From positions 12,952 to 39,820 of the forward strand of contig MU604065.1 of the NCBI GenBank assembly GCA_025201845.1: DNA of 26,869 nt, read 5' to 3'. The position numbers and the translations under genes were made by a program. How positions within the stretch are numbered: the first letter of the stretch is position 1; each line of letters begins with the position of its first letter. This DNA comes from Martensiomyces pterosporus. Its lineage: Eukaryota; Kickxellomycota; Kickxellomycetes; Kickxellales; Kickxellaceae. Shown in pieces: positions 8,183 to 18,880 of the stretch. The notes below the pieces were generated by a model. The model worked only from the letters and a program-made list of their open reading frames with translations, was not told the origin of the DNA and searched no databases.

Positions 8183-10858
8183 CTATTTTCTGTACTGGAA
8201 CGAGTGCCGGTTCTGCGCAGACCCAGCCGCCGACGCATTGCCCAGCGGCTTCCACTTGAACTCCGCCATAATGGGGATGTGGTCCGACGGGATATGGGCA
8301 TTGGGGAAGCCCACCGTCTGGCCAGTCCACTCCTCATCGACCTCGCCCAGCAGGCCCGTCGGAATGAGCGTACCCGTGGTATACCAGATATAATCGATGG
8401 TACCGCTAAACGCCGGGTTGAAGTTAGTCAGCGGCAGCTCGCCCACACTTCCGTACGCCGATTTGAGCCCAAACGGATGCCGGAGCCCGTGTTTCTTGTA
8501 GTCTGCATATGGCTCCAGTTTCTCCAGGTCCTTGTGCTCCTTGTCCAGGCGGCCACGGGACAAGAACTCATACAATCCCGAGTCCGGCTTGGAGTTGAAG
8601 TCGCCGCAGATAATCGCCGCAATCTTGTGGAACTGCTTCTGCTGTTGCTGCAGCTGGATCTGAATCCGATGGGCCTCCGATCCTTCGTTGCCACCAGCCC
8701 CCGAGGATGCGCTAGAGTGAGAGGAAGATGCCGGCGGCACACCCCCGTACTTCCTGGCCAGCATAGCCAGCTCCTCTGTAAGCATCGTGGTCTGGACCAT
8801 CTTGACATCCGTAAACTCCGGATCCCAGTGCACGTGTGCGTTCGCCACAAACACCATAGGCTCGCCAGGCAGCTTCCTATGCTTGAGCACCGCAAACCCA
8901 ACGATGTTGTCCTTGGTCATGAACCGGTTGAAGAAGTCATCGCACTTGCGGAAATCCTTCCTGCTCAGCGCGCTCTGCTGGAACTCGAGCAAATGCGACG
9001 CCACCACCTTGAACATCGACGATTTGTAGAAAGTAGCGCATCCGTCGACCGACTTGCGCTCCTCCTCGGTCATTGTGCGTGCCCGTGACTTCGTCCAAAA
9101 CACGCCCTCATACCCGAGCTCGCCCAGCTTCTCTTTAAAGAACTCGTCAAACTGGCACGACTCCACCTCCTGCAAGCAAATGAGATCTGGCTGGAGCGCG
9201 GTGAGCTCCGACATGATGCTGTCACGCCGGTACTCCCATGCGAGTGCCCACGACGGACAGTAGCTGTACATCTGGGGCGTAGCGTACTTTGGGCAAAGCA
9301 CGTTGTAGCTGAGAACCGTGATCACCTCTGGGCTGTCGGTCTTGACGTCCTTGTCCAGCGGGACCCACTGTCTATCTGGGGGTGCTGCCATCGCCGGCCC
9401 GCTGTCCCTCAGATACTCGATGAGCGCACGGGTTCCTTCCTTCTGCAGCATGCTCTTCAGGTCCTCTTGCAGCGGGTTTCCTTCCAATCCCAGCGATTCC
9501 AGCTGGTACAGGGTGCCCAGCTCGCTGGGCAAGTCGGTGATCCGGTTGTCAAACAACAAAAGCTCCTTTAGCCTACAGCACAGACCAAGCTCTGGGGGCA
9601 CCGAGCTGATGAGATTTCCCGAGGCATCGAGTTCCTCGAGACTGCGCAAGTCCGCCATGGCCACTGGCAGGTGCGTGAGCTGGTTGTGGTTGAGGTACAG
9701 CTTGGTCATAAACGTATACCGGAACAAAGGCGGCGAGATTACCCGTAAGTTCATGCCGCCCAGGTCCAGCTCCGTCCATTGCGGCACGCCCTTGCCAGCC
9801 TGTCCACCCGACGACACAGGTGTGCCTGCGGTGGGCGTGCCGCTAGTGCCGTTGGCATATGGGGCCATGCCAGGAGTCCTTCGGTCGTTAGCCGACCCGA
9901 TAGACGTGCTCTTTGCGCGGGTGCTCGGTGGCCTGATAATGACGGGTGTCGAGCTCTGTCCGTTCAAGTGGCCCAGAGGCGTGGTCGACCGCCCACTGAC
10001 AAAGTCCGCGTAGTTGCTCAGCGGCGTGCCTGCAACCAAGTGGCCTCCATCATACGACCCACCCAAGAAGTTTCCCTGCTGCCTCTGCTGCGCCATAGCC
10101 GCTCTTGCATGGTGGTGTGGTGTAGCCGCGGCCCTCGACCTCTGATGAACCATCAGCTGCTGCTGGTGGAATTGGCTGGTGGGGATAACGGGCGTCGGCG
10201 CCATCTGCACTGGTCCTATAACCGATGGTGATGACATCATTGGGTTACCGCCCACCACACCCTGCGCAGCAGCGGCCTGAGCTGCCACTGCCGCTGCTTG
10301 AGCTGCTGCCTGAGCTTGTGCCGCCGCCGCTGCCTGAGCTGCCGAAATTCCAGGAGCCACCTCAGCGCCCGAGTACAGCGCATGGGGAGCCGACATATTG
10401 CCCATCATACCGGTGCTGGTCAAAAGCCCGCCAGCCATCATTGCCGACGGCATAACACCAGTAGGAACCCCACCGCTGTGCGCCATACTGCCCATGCCGA
10501 GGTCAGTGGGACCCATTCCGCCTACCATTCCGACCATGTGTGCGTTGCCGCCGCCCATCGATGCCGAAATATAATGACCTAAATTACTGCGTACAGAAGC
10601 GAGTAAAAACACAACAACAATAAGCCAAGTGCCGCACCATTTGCGTGTGAATGCACCGTCCCACAGCCAACTTCACTTGATTGACAAGAGGCGCTCCCTC
10701 TTGTCCGAATTTCGAGCCCAATTGAGGGTGCATAGAGACGGGCGAGACTTGCTGGTTGCCTGCTTACCTGTGGCATCGCTTTGAGATGTGGCACTCATTC
10801 CCTGCCGAGGATGCTGGGGCAACTGCTGGCCTGGGGTCTGGCCCTGCTGCATGTACAT
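8183..10858 (-). CDS. CCR4: CCR4-NOT complex deadenylase (LRR plus EEP nuclease), two exons
   Basis: Exon 1 is 10858-10768 and exon 2 is 10578-8183, with a GT-AG intron of 189 bp (10579-10767), giving 828 residues. Ccr4 shortens mRNA poly(A) tails in the cytoplasm as part of CCR4-NOT. The first 290 or so residues are low-complexity, rich in Met, Gly, Gln and Ala, with Ala/Gln runs near 108-137. Leucine-rich repeats follow at about 300-400 (KLYLNHNQLTHLP, ELDASGNLI, ELLLFDNRITDLP), the part that binds the complex scaffold in yeast. The endonuclease/exonuclease/phosphatase domain runs from about 450 (VLSYNVLCPKY) with the catalytic Glu in LICLQEVE, then IICGDFNSKPDS, GTIDYIWY and the terminal SDHIPIMAEF. 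Without exon 1 the open frame begins with an unlikely MFLLASVRSN from intron sequence. A further upstream exon joining at CTCTAG near 10880 is possible. Confidence 0.93.
10579..10767 (-). other. CCR4 intron 1
   Basis: The minus strand shows donor CAG|GTAAGC at 10767 and acceptor TTTAG at 10579. The splice joins residues ...SQSDAT to HYISASMGGG through a Gly codon split after its first base, keeping one frame. The retained-intron frame has stops, supporting removal. Confidence 0.7.
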
Positions 10859-11525
10859 TTGGTCCCACGTGTAGAAGAGCTAGAGATATAAGGAACGCTG
10901 CTAATTTGGAGGAAACAGGAGGTCTAGTGTACTGAGACGAGTGTGGCACTGTGCCAACTGATTGGGTAAGAATTAATGTTAAACTTTGACGAGAAAATGA
11001 AAGAGAAGGTGCAGCCCCCTGCTTATTTCTTCAGGTCGGGCTATTAATAGACGGCTGAAAATTCAAATAGTGCAGAAGAGAAATGCAAAAGGGCTGGCAA
11101 GGATTGAACTGAATTACGTGGAGAAATGCACGCAAAGGGGGTGGGACTATTTGAGCAACGGGCTGCCATTGGCTAATCCAACTACTAGGGAAAAGTTCGC
11201 CCAAAGGCTGCGTTTCTGTTTCCGCCTTGCTTCACACGGACAAGCCATACAAGAGAAAGTGCTGTCGTATTGCTCGGCCACAGCAGGGCCGTGTCTGTGC
11301 CTCCCAATCCAGTCCTTACAGGCCGGAAATGGCTCGGAGAGAGAGAGAGAGTCGCAATGGTCCTGTTCAGGGCGCTGAAGACGAAATAGGGCTCTCCCTT
11401 CTGGTCTCTGTTTTCCTCGCTACTTTGCTGATTTCTTAGCTTATCCAGAAATAGGTGGCATTCCATCCATTGGTGTAGATGGACAGCCGAATGCCATTTA
11501 TTGTATACACCCTCGTTTGCCTGTG
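10859..11525. other. CCR4 upstream region / NSRP1-like 3' region
   Basis: This 667-bp gap lies upstream of CCR4. It holds CCAAT boxes in the CCR4 orientation at 10961-10965 and 11168-11172, an E-box CACGTG at 10866-10871 next to the start, and a short (GA)7 microsatellite at 11337-11350. The remaining open frames (for example minus 11185-11529) show no domain and are not called. Confidence 0.5.
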
Positions 11526-12623
11526 TCAATGAGCAGGCAGCAACAGCATCTCTTTGGCTCGCTTGCGCTCAAGGTACCTTTGCCGTGCTGCTTCGACTGC
11601 TGCAGCATCGTTGCGACGGGCATATTTCTTTGCTAGCGCTTCATCTTGCACCTGCTGCTCTTTCTGCCGCACCTCCTCCTGCTCGACCTGCTGCTGCTCA
11701 ATTATCTGGCTATACGACGACCGTGAACTGCCGCTTCTGTCCAAACCTCTATTATGGCGGTAGTCGTTATGTGCACTACGGCGCTCCTGCTGACCAAGTC
11801 TGTCTGTAGAGCCAGCAGCGGATTCATATGGCGGGTGTCCAGATCCCCGTGGTCTGGTACTGCTGCTGACGACATTGAGGCCAGCACCGAGCTGCTCACG
11901 CTTACTGACCATGCGATCATCCGCATTGGTTTGATCCGCTGAACCAGAGATGTGTTCACGGCTGTTCAGTCCAGCAGCGACAGCCTTGCTGACGTCATCC
12001 CTATCCATCTGATCCAAGAATCCCTTGTAAAACCCAGTGGCCGCCAGCCCACCGCTCTTTGCTCTAGCTCCCCTCCGCTGCATCTCCTCCTCCTCCTGCA
12101 TCTCTCGCCTCTCCTCTTCCTCCACCAGCCGTCTACGCTCCTCCTTCTGCTCCTTGTACCCGGACGTGACAAAGGTCTCCTTGTCCTCGTACATGCTGCC
12201 TTCCTTTTCCCGCTGCTTCTCAGTGATCTTCTCCCTGACCATCTCCTGCTGCACTTGCCGCTGCTTCGCAGTCTCCAAAAGTTTCTCCATGTACCGCGGT
12301 TTGAGATCAGATGTCTTGCGTGCCTGTTTGATTCGGCCCCGTGCGTCTTTGATGTCGTCGTAGACCTCGTCGTAGGCGTATACGGATGGATCAGTTGCTT
12401 CGAGATCTGATGCTAGCCTCTCTGAGGCGCGCGATTGCAACCCGCCCGAAAACACCTTGGGGTCATGTGCCGCTTTAGTGCCTTCGTCTGGTGCATCGTC
12501 GGTGAATACCGACTTTAATTTGGGCTTGCTGCCGCGATCGCCGCTGTGCTTTGAAGCTGCTGCTTGTGTGCTGACTGGCTTCCGCACGTTGAGGCCAAAT
12601 TTAAGCGCTGTATTTTTCTTCAT
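11526..12623 (-). CDS. Nuclear speckle splicing regulatory protein 1 homologue (DUF2040)
   Basis: A single exon encodes 365 residues starting MKKNTALKFGLNVRK. The open frame extends 56 codons further upstream, but that part is Cys- and Val-rich and unlike the family, whereas an early Lys-x-Gly-Leu segment is typical of NSRP1 N-termini. Residues about 75-190 form the DUF2040 region: DPSVYAYDEVYDDIKD, then KPRYMEKLLETAKQR, then a Glu/Arg/Lys-rich coiled coil with KEGSMYEDKETFVTSGYKEQ. In animals NSRP1 (CCDC55) is nuclear and affects alternative splice-site choice. A splicing-related role here is inferred from family. The C-terminal half is disordered with Ser/Arg/Gly and Gln/Glu-rich tracts, ending in another charged helix (KKYARRNDAAAVEAARQRYLERKRAKE). 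Confidence 0.85.
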   Translation of the reverse strand: MKKNTALKFGLNVRKPVSTQAAASKHSGDRGSKPKLKSVFTDDAPDEGTKAAHDPKVFSGGLQSRASERLASDLEATDPSVYAYDEVYDDIKDARGRIKQARKTSDLKPRYMEKLLETAKQRQVQQEMVREKITEKQREKEGSMYEDKETFVTSGYKEQKEERRRLVEEEERREMQEEEEMQRRGARAKSGGLAATGFYKGFLDQMDRDDVSKAVAAGLNSREHISGSADQTNADDRMVSKREQLGAGLNVVSSSTRPRGSGHPPYESAAGSTDRLGQQERRSAHNDYRHNRGLDRSGSSRSSYSQIIEQQQVEQEEVRQKEQQVQDEALAKKYARRNDAAAVEAARQRYLERKRAKEMLLLPAH

Positions 12624-12851
12624 ATTTATTGACCTTGATAGGATCTGATGAGAGACGGAAATGGAGCAAGGAACGCGAAACTGGCGCCCTACAAAAATGC
12701 ATATCTCAGAACACCAACCACATGGCTCAAGCTGCACAAAAATGGGCGAAGCTGATATATCCACGTGCCGTGCACATGCAGCAGCTCGCACCTGAAGGAT
12801 CTAGTTTACAAATGGAAAGGAAAGGGCGGAGCGACGCCGGCATGTCTCCCG

Positions 12852-14348
12852 TTACTGGCGTGTTTGGGACCGCCACCGTTGTTGCAGCGGGAAAGCCAAA
12901 ACAGTTACTGCGCAGGCCAGACACAGGGTGGCGCTCATAGACACCAGCATCGGCAGAAACCCACAGACCGCATACATACCAGTGGCGATTGGAGGGAGGG
13001 AGATGTTCGCCAGCCCCTCAGCGACGGAGGCCAGCGAGTAGCACTGGGCCATGGCATTGGATTCTGTGGCATTGATAAAGTCGCCAAACGCACTCTGTGC
13101 TGGCAGCACCACAACCATGGATGTGACCGTAAATAGCGAGTATCCGACAACAAGCACAGTGTAGGACTGGGCAACCGAGATGACAGCCAGCGATGCAAAC
13201 ACGCACAGGGCACCCAGTGCAATTGCATAGTATCGCATCGCTTCGCCACGCTTAGATATGATCGTGTCGTTGACGTATCCCACTAGCGGCATCGCGAGGA
13301 TGAGAATGCCGTCGACGATGAGGAACGCAACGCCGATTTTGCCTGGCGAGTAATTGAACTTATCGCTCAGTCGTAAGGGGAACACGGTCTCAACCACGCT
13401 CTGCAGGCCAGTGCCGACGAATATTGACACGGTCGGGCCGATCACGGGTGTCTTGAGCATCAGCCTCCATAGCTGCATGCCGGCGCCATGGTCACTGCGG
13501 CTGTTGAAGCTGGAGCTGTCGTCGCTAGAGCAGCCTGTGCATTGCGATAGTGTTTCGCTTCTGGAGTTGACTGCTGTTAAGCATGCCTTGCTGCTGGCTC
13601 CACGACCATCCCTCGCCGAGTCGCCATTTTGCGGTGCGCAATTGCTGTCGCTTTGCCTGCTGGAAGCAACAGTCGACTCTAGCATAATATCCGAAACGCT
13701 CGAGATGCAGGCGCCACGACTACTGCTGCTGGATACATATCGAGCCATCCGAATGGAAATTGAGTTTCTCACAAACACAGCGATCACCAGCATTTCAGCA
13801 ACACCCAGCCCAATGACAATGACCGCGATCCCCTCAACGCCCATTTTTTCATACGCCTTGCCGCCGACGACGGGTCCCAGCATGTTCCCGACATTGTCAA
13901 ACACAAACAGGACGGCCATCTTAAACCCCAGCAGATTCGCCGGATACACATCCGCCACCGTTGTGAAAAGCATAGTGTCTGCAATGCTCGACGCAGCACC
14001 GAGCACTAAACGAAACACGACAATCTGGTAGAATCTCCTGGTGAACAGGAATATGACACCCGAGATGACGTACAGAAGGCACGCGAGGATCTGCGGGAGT
14101 AGGCGGTTCTGCATGCGATCGCTTATATACCCTATTGAGCACCCAGCTAGTAGGCCGCCTACGCCAAATGCCGCGGTGATGACGCCATTGTCAGCCCGTG
14201 GAACATGTAGCTCTTTTTGCAAGAGATCGGGCAAGCAAGCGATCGTCAGACTGTAGATGAGCCTGTTGATGAGGGCGACTAGCGAGGAGATTGTCCAGAT
14301 GGTGGCGGGCTTGCTCCGGATTCGGCTCAATATAAGCGGAGGCTTCAT
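12852..14348 (-). CDS. MFS transporter 1 of a three-gene array
   Basis: A single exon encodes 498 residues from MKPPLILSRIRSK. The frame is open 98 codons further upstream, but that part is a translated pyrimidine-rich leader. About 12 hydrophobic segments are split by a Ser-rich central loop of roughly 90 residues. The first half has an MFS motif A-like GYISDRMQNR and TVADVYPANLLGFKM; the second has GYVNDTIISKRGEAMRYY and AFGDFINATESNAMAQCY, both shared with the two transporters downstream. A plasma- or vacuolar-membrane efflux or uptake role is typical of such drug:H+ antiporter or SLC18-like fungal proteins. The substrate cannot be read from sequence. Confidence 0.85.
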   Translation of the reverse strand: MKPPLILSRIRSKPATIWTISSLVALINRLIYSLTIACLPDLLQKELHVPRADNGVITAAFGVGGLLAGCSIGYISDRMQNRLLPQILACLLYVISGVIFLFTRRFYQIVVFRLVLGAASSIADTMLFTTVADVYPANLLGFKMAVLFVFDNVGNMLGPVVGGKAYEKMGVEGIAVIVIGLGVAEMLVIAVFVRNSISIRMARYVSSSSSRGACISSVSDIMLESTVASSRQSDSNCAPQNGDSARDGRGASSKACLTAVNSRSETLSQCTGCSSDDSSSFNSRSDHGAGMQLWRLMLKTPVIGPTVSIFVGTGLQSVVETVFPLRLSDKFNYSPGKIGVAFLIVDGILILAMPLVGYVNDTIISKRGEAMRYYAIALGALCVFASLAVISVAQSYTVLVVGYSLFTVTSMVVVLPAQSAFGDFINATESNAMAQCYSLASVAEGLANISLPPIATGMYAVCGFLPMLVSMSATLCLACAVTVLAFPLQQRWRSQTRQ

Positions 14349-15531
14349 CCCAGAAAAGTGTGCCTTGTTCTGAATGCGTGTCAAAAAATGGGAGGATGAA
14401 GCTAGACAGCTAGTCCAAGTATGCACAACTGCGCTATGTAAGAGATGGAAGAGCCAGGAAGGAACGATTGGTGTTTTTTGGGAAGGGGCGAAGAGAATGA
14501 GAATGTGAAGGAGCGAAGGAAGCAGAATATTCCGCAGAGGGAGGGAGGGAGCTGGGTAGAGCAGTAGAGATGGTGGACAGACAGGCAGGCAAAAAGGAAG
14601 CGTGGCTGCAGCGTGGCCTTGCACACGCTCTATCGCACACACAAGACTAGCTGAACAATACTATAATTGTGCCCTATCTTTCCAATGGCGTTATATTGAG
14701 CGGTGGACAGATGAAGAGTGTATTGTGTCACAGGCGTTCAATGTTGGCAGCCTGTTGAATGGTGAGTAGAAAGATGTCTTTTGCGTAAGCGAGGACGGGG
14801 ATGTAGCGATGAGAGAGTGTGGATGTGGAAAAGAAAGAGCAGAGGGAGCAGAAATGACGGTGCGTGGACAGCAATAGCATATAAAATGGGCTGTGGATTT
14901 GGCTGCCTGACAACATAAGGAGAAGGAAAGGGACCCCAAAACCCTTTCTTCTAAGTAGCCTGCCATAGCTGGGCAGCCCCGGCATTACGCCTGGTATATG
15001 GACTGACCAATACGTGTGCAACACCAAAGGGCTATCTCCATTCCAATGGAGTGCCACGTAAAAACATGGGCTATTGAGTTGCCATGTCTAGCGTAGCAAT
15101 ATCCCCCGCCCCAGTATATGCATATAAAAAGGCTGGGTAGTAGTGGCCGTGAAAAAAAGCGGGGTTTCCTTTGCCGCAGGGCCAGCAACAGCCGCCAATT
15201 CAAGAGTGCAATTCTGGGCACACTGATGCGCAGTTGGGCAAGATGCTGGATGCACTGCATATATGGAATATTCTGCACTCTATACATGTATCTCGGAAAT
15301 GGGCGCAGCACATTAATTAAAACCTGGAAATGTAACCCGCATCGCCTCCTGTGTGGAGGGAGGTGGTAGGCATGGATACATGTACAGCTGCCTCTTTGGT
15401 CAACCTCAGTGTTTCGGCCAATTTCATCATTGGCCAAGTCGGCAGGCTTGGTTTTTAACATAGCCATGCGGCACATAATCTAATGCCACGCGTATGCTAT
15501 TCACTCCAAAAAGGCACCAGCACCAGAAAGC
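14349..15531. other. Intergenic region between transporters 1 and 2
   Basis: This 1.18-kb gap is the upstream region of transporter 1 and the 3' side of transporter 2. The minus strand is pyrimidine-rich next to transporter 1 (about 14450-14600), as in a fungal leader. A 12-bp palindrome TATATGCATATA lies at 15115-15126 and runs into TATAAAAAGG on the plus strand, a possible TATA box with no recognisable gene behind it. A 163-codon minus-strand frame at 14985-15476 has no recognisable domain and is not called. Confidence 0.5.
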
Positions 15532-16971
15532 TCATACTTGTCTCCTCCTGAGTGCCTCGCGCGCAGGATAGATGAGGCACGCAGCAGCACACACAATGCA
15601 TGCAACAGCGGTAATCGAAGCCAGCGGCGTCGCAAACCCTGCCCCCGCGTACAAGGCCGACCCAATCGGCGGGAGCGCAATGGCGCCAGTGGCCCAGGAC
15701 AGCGTTGATATTGCATAGCTCTGGGCCATCGAGTCGACCTTTGAGTAGTTGACAAAGTCGCCGTATGCGCTCTGACCAGGAATAAACATGCACAGCTGTG
15801 TAAATGCAAACAGCACGTACCCAACCATCATGACTGCATACGAGCCCGCCAGCGCCATTACCAGTATGCTAAATATGGTTGACAGGGAGCCGAACAGCAT
15901 GACGTAATAGCGCATCTGCTCGCCCCACCTCCCAATCAGCCAGTCGTTCGCACTGCCGACACAGGGGACAAACAGGGTGAGGGCTAGGCCGAAGATTACA
16001 AACGTGATGCCGCTGTTGTCTGATCGGTGGAACTTGTCGTCCAGATGTAGGGGCACCATGCCCTCAAGCGTGCACTGGATGCCGATAGACACGACGATGG
16101 AGATGGTTGAGACGAAGACTGGAAGCCGCATGATGAGCTTCCAGATGGGAAGGTCGCCTTCGTCGTCAGAGGGCGTCGCATGGCCTGTACCCTTTGCTTC
16201 GGAGCTCACAGTTTCCTCGCTCACAGCCTTGGTGCTATCAGCGCCCATCTCTGACAGCTGGGGTGACTTGACAATGGACGGGGGCGCAAATTCTGCTGAA
16301 GAAGAGGAGGAGGCTGAGATGGCTGCAGCAGCCCCGTGGGATCTCACCATGCGTCTCAGCGTCAGCGATTCTTCTACTACTGTGAGCAGCAGGAATATCT
16401 CGAGCGCTCCAAACGCGATGACTATCGACGCCGTGCCATGGATTCCATTGAGGTCAAACAGCTTCTGTCCGACGATGGGCCCGGTGGTATATGCAATGTT
16501 GTTCGCAAAGTACACGATTGACACCTTGAACCCAAGCAGGTCTGCCGGATACACGTCGCCCACCGTGGTGTAGAGCATGGTGCAGGCAACGCCAGAGGCT
16601 ACTCCGTTGATTAGTCTGAATATCAGAAGCTGGTAATAGTGGCGCGAGCAGTAGAACACAATCCCAGCTGCGATGTAGGTTACCCCTGCCATCAGCTGCA
16701 GGCTCCGCCGTGTGTGGAGGCGGTCGCTCAGGAAGCCCGCTATCAGGCCGCCCAAAAGCCCGCCGATACCGAACATGGCTGTTACCACACCGTTGGATGA
16801 CTTGGAGACGTGCATCTGGTCCTGCAGGATGTCCGGGAGGTTGGCCACCGTGAGGCTGTAGATGAATGTGTCGATGAAGAGGAAGAGAGAGGCGACTGCC
16901 CATATGGTGCCTGTGGACTGGCGACACCTTCGGATGAGCGGGATTTTGTCAAGTGCAGAGTCGAGAAGCAT
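15532..16971 (-). CDS. MFS transporter 2 of a three-gene array
   Basis: A single exon encodes 479 residues starting MLLDSALDKIPLIRR. The start was chosen because the 60 codons upstream are leader-like, and the two paralogues start at a similar distance before the first membrane segment. About 12 membrane segments are predicted with a central cytoplasmic loop rich in Ser, Ala and Glu. Shared array motifs are GFLSDRLHTR, TVGDVYPADLLGFKV, TGPIVGQ, GSANDWLIGRWGEQMRYY and AYGDFVNYSKVDSMAQSY. The central loop lacks the very long Ser-rich insertion of transporter 1. Membrane transport of a small organic solute is inferred; the substrate is unknown. Confidence 0.86.
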   Translation of the reverse strand: MLLDSALDKIPLIRRCRQSTGTIWAVASLFLFIDTFIYSLTVANLPDILQDQMHVSKSSNGVVTAMFGIGGLLGGLIAGFLSDRLHTRRSLQLMAGVTYIAAGIVFYCSRHYYQLLIFRLINGVASGVACTMLYTTVGDVYPADLLGFKVSIVYFANNIAYTTGPIVGQKLFDLNGIHGTASIVIAFGALEIFLLLTVVEESLTLRRMVRSHGAAAAISASSSSSAEFAPPSIVKSPQLSEMGADSTKAVSEETVSSEAKGTGHATPSDDEGDLPIWKLIMRLPVFVSTISIVVSIGIQCTLEGMVPLHLDDKFHRSDNSGITFVIFGLALTLFVPCVGSANDWLIGRWGEQMRYYVMLFGSLSTIFSILVMALAGSYAVMMVGYVLFAFTQLCMFIPGQSAYGDFVNYSKVDSMAQSYAISTLSWATGAIALPPIGSALYAGAGFATPLASITAVACIVCAAACLIYPAREALRRRQV

Positions 16972-18223
16972 CGTAATGTTTACATCAACGTAGTAATAAA
17001 ACCAGGCTAGGTCTGTTGGTGTGTGCTGTAGATGGAAAGAAAGGAAGGCGCTATCAAAAGAAGAAGCGCGTAGCGAGGTGGGGCGCAATGGAAGGAAGGG
17101 CAGTTGGAGGGGCGGCTGGCAAATTCTCGAGCGTGCAGTTGCTGAGTACATACGCGCTAGCTTTGGTAGTCGGGCGTAGCAGCAGTAGCAATAAGGGTGG
17201 CGGCGAACTAGCCCCGCTTCTATCGGCCAGTGTGACCAAGAGAACAGGTGAGCCGACCGGCAGCAGCATTGAAAGGCAGCAAGGGGCAGCGGCTATGTGG
17301 GCACGCGTGGCTTGTTGAGCCAGCAGGATTTGGGCAACACAATGTGCGCCAGCTTTCTCAATCGGGAACGAGAAAGAAAACGTTGGGCCGATACCAGACA
17401 CACGCTCGCCTCCAACACCGAGGATCTGAAAAAAAAAAAAGCACAGTAGACTGATTTCTGGGATTTATGCGCGCGCTTCAAGAGCCCAGCCGCGCGCATC
17501 TTCCTCAGTAACCCCTGCCTTGCATGTGTGTGCACTTTGCCGGCTCTAGTTCCAGAGGTTTGACGCATCGCCATCCACTCCTTGACTCGGCAGTGTTCAA
17601 AAGCAGACTCAAGGATATCAGCGCGCTTTGGGCGTAGGAAGCCTCACCCACATGTGCAGACGATTCGACACCACAGCAGCCATGCTTGATTATTGATCGG
17701 CCATGCTGTAGGCGTTAACAGCAGCCCCTCAACAAAAAACAACAAGCAATAAACAATGCCCGACACTGATGAGGCAGGCTTAGAAGAGAGGCTCATGCGT
17801 GGACCACTGCTTTTTCCCTTCTACAGCACGTCGCATTTTTTTCTTTCGCTTTCCCTTTCTCCTCTTAGCATGTTACTCAATTGTCGTTCTTTTCGTTGCC
17901 CGCTCACCTTTGCTTTCCTTCTTCGCACTCCCCTCTTTTCTCTTTGTTAATATCATTAATGACGCTACTCTTTTCGGCAGAGTAAAAGCCCACGAGCACT
18001 GTTTCAGTTTTCGCATTCCGCACGCCTACAGAGGCCTAAAAATATAGCGACACCAGCCACCTTGTCAGCACCGCCTTTTTTTACAGCACGCAGCAGCACG
18101 CAGTCAGAGCTGCCGGCTTTTCTTCTAATCTGCGTCCAATTCGCTACAGACTTTGCAGCTATTCAGCCTCCAGAACACATACACACACAGAGCAAGGGCT
18201 CTCGTTGACTGGCTCTTTGCAGC
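16972..18223. other. Divergent intergenic region, transporter 2 and membrane glycoprotein gene
   Basis: This 1.25-kb region separates two head-to-head genes. It contains a 12-base A run at 17429-17440, a strongly pyrimidine-rich stretch at about 17810-17950, and an AT-rich TATA-like TAAAAATATAG near 18036, roughly 190 bp before the plus-strand start. An open frame at 17756-17950 begins in good context but turns into the translated pyrimidine tract, so it is not called. No RNA gene was recognised. Confidence 0.5.
17429..17440. repeat. Poly-A homopolymer
   Basis: Twelve consecutive A bases lie in the divergent intergenic region. Such tracts act as nucleosome-excluding elements in fungal promoters but are also prone to length errors. 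Confidence 0.6.
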
Positions 18224-18880
18224 ATGCGTCGGCGAACGGTGCTACTCCTCCTCACATCGACATGGCTCCTGGGCTTTGTCCAGGGCAACACGGAAATCGA
18301 GCACTTCACGCCCGATGCAGCGCGCATCCACGCCGAGCCGTCAGCAGTAACAAGCATAGCAGCAGCCCTCAACATGTCGTTACTACACGCGCCTTATACA
18401 TCAATAGAGTCGGTGAGCCTAGCCACGCTGGAGAGCAGCCATCCTGCGGAGGACCAGGTGAATTGGTACTGCCTGAAGGACATTGATCCACGATCCTCTT
18501 ATGAGATCCGGATATCGTATGCGGCTACGGAGCCGGCGAACTACAGTATATCCCTGTTTTACGCGCAGGATGTGCTGGCCATGCACAACATCACAGCGCA
18601 AGAAGAGGGAGGGAGCAGCGGGCAGATGCAGCGGATCATGTATGCCAAGGTCAATGTGTCGTATGCGGGCGTGTCAAATCGGAGGAGCGTCCAGAACATG
18701 CGTGTCCTGTATAATATTGTCCTCGAGAAACACGTCGCGGGGCTCCCGATCCAGGCTCTGAAGCTGATTGTCGTCATTGTCACGGTAGCAGTGTCCAGTG
18801 TGCTGGTGGTGGCGCCGCGGGTAATGGCGATAATCGACGAGGTGCTGGAGGAGGAGGGGAAGGGAGCGAAGCAGCAATAG
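18224..18880 (+). CDS. Single-pass (type I) membrane glycoprotein, unassigned
   Basis: A single exon encodes 218 residues. It begins MRRRTVLLLLTSTWLLGFVQG, a clear signal peptide with cleavage likely near residue 20-21. A lumenal domain of about 155 residues carries four N-glycosylation sequons (N50, N106, N122, N144) and a core YEIRISYAATEPANYSISLFY that looks like a beta-rich fold. A transmembrane helix follows at about 180-200 (LIVVIVTVAVSSVLVVA), with a short acidic-basic cytoplasmic tail. The architecture fits an ER or secretory-pathway membrane protein or accessory subunit. I do not recognise the family. The gene lies between two transporters of the array on the opposite strand, tail-to-tail with transporter 3 (118 bp between stops). 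Confidence 0.72.
   Translation: MRRRTVLLLLTSTWLLGFVQGNTEIEHFTPDAARIHAEPSAVTSIAAALNMSLLHAPYTSIESVSLATLESSHPAEDQVNWYCLKDIDPRSSYEIRISYAATEPANYSISLFYAQDVLAMHNITAQEEGGSSGQMQRIMYAKVNVSYAGVSNRRSVQNMRVLYNIVLEKHVAGLPIQALKLIVVIVTVAVSSVLVVAPRVMAIIDEVLEEEGKGAKQQ

Noticed and set aside
8204..9088. A 294-codon plus-strand frame inside CCR4
   Set aside because: It is antisense to the conserved nuclease domain, with Arg/His/Leu-rich composition typical of shadow frames.
14349..14642. N-terminal extension of transporter 1 by 98 codons (and similar extensions of transporter 2, the isomerase and NSRP1-like gene)
   Set aside because: The extra residues come from pyrimidine-rich leaders and do not match their families. 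Internal Met codons give family-like starts.
14985..15476. A 163-codon minus-strand frame between transporters 1 and 2
   Set aside because: It has no recognisable domain, no conserved composition and an unconvincing start. It could be real only if transcripts are found.
17756..17950. Plus-strand frame starting MPDTDEAGLEERLMR in good context
   Set aside because: After 15 residues it becomes a translated pyrimidine tract, and there is no good splice donor. It is probably upstream promoter or leader sequence.
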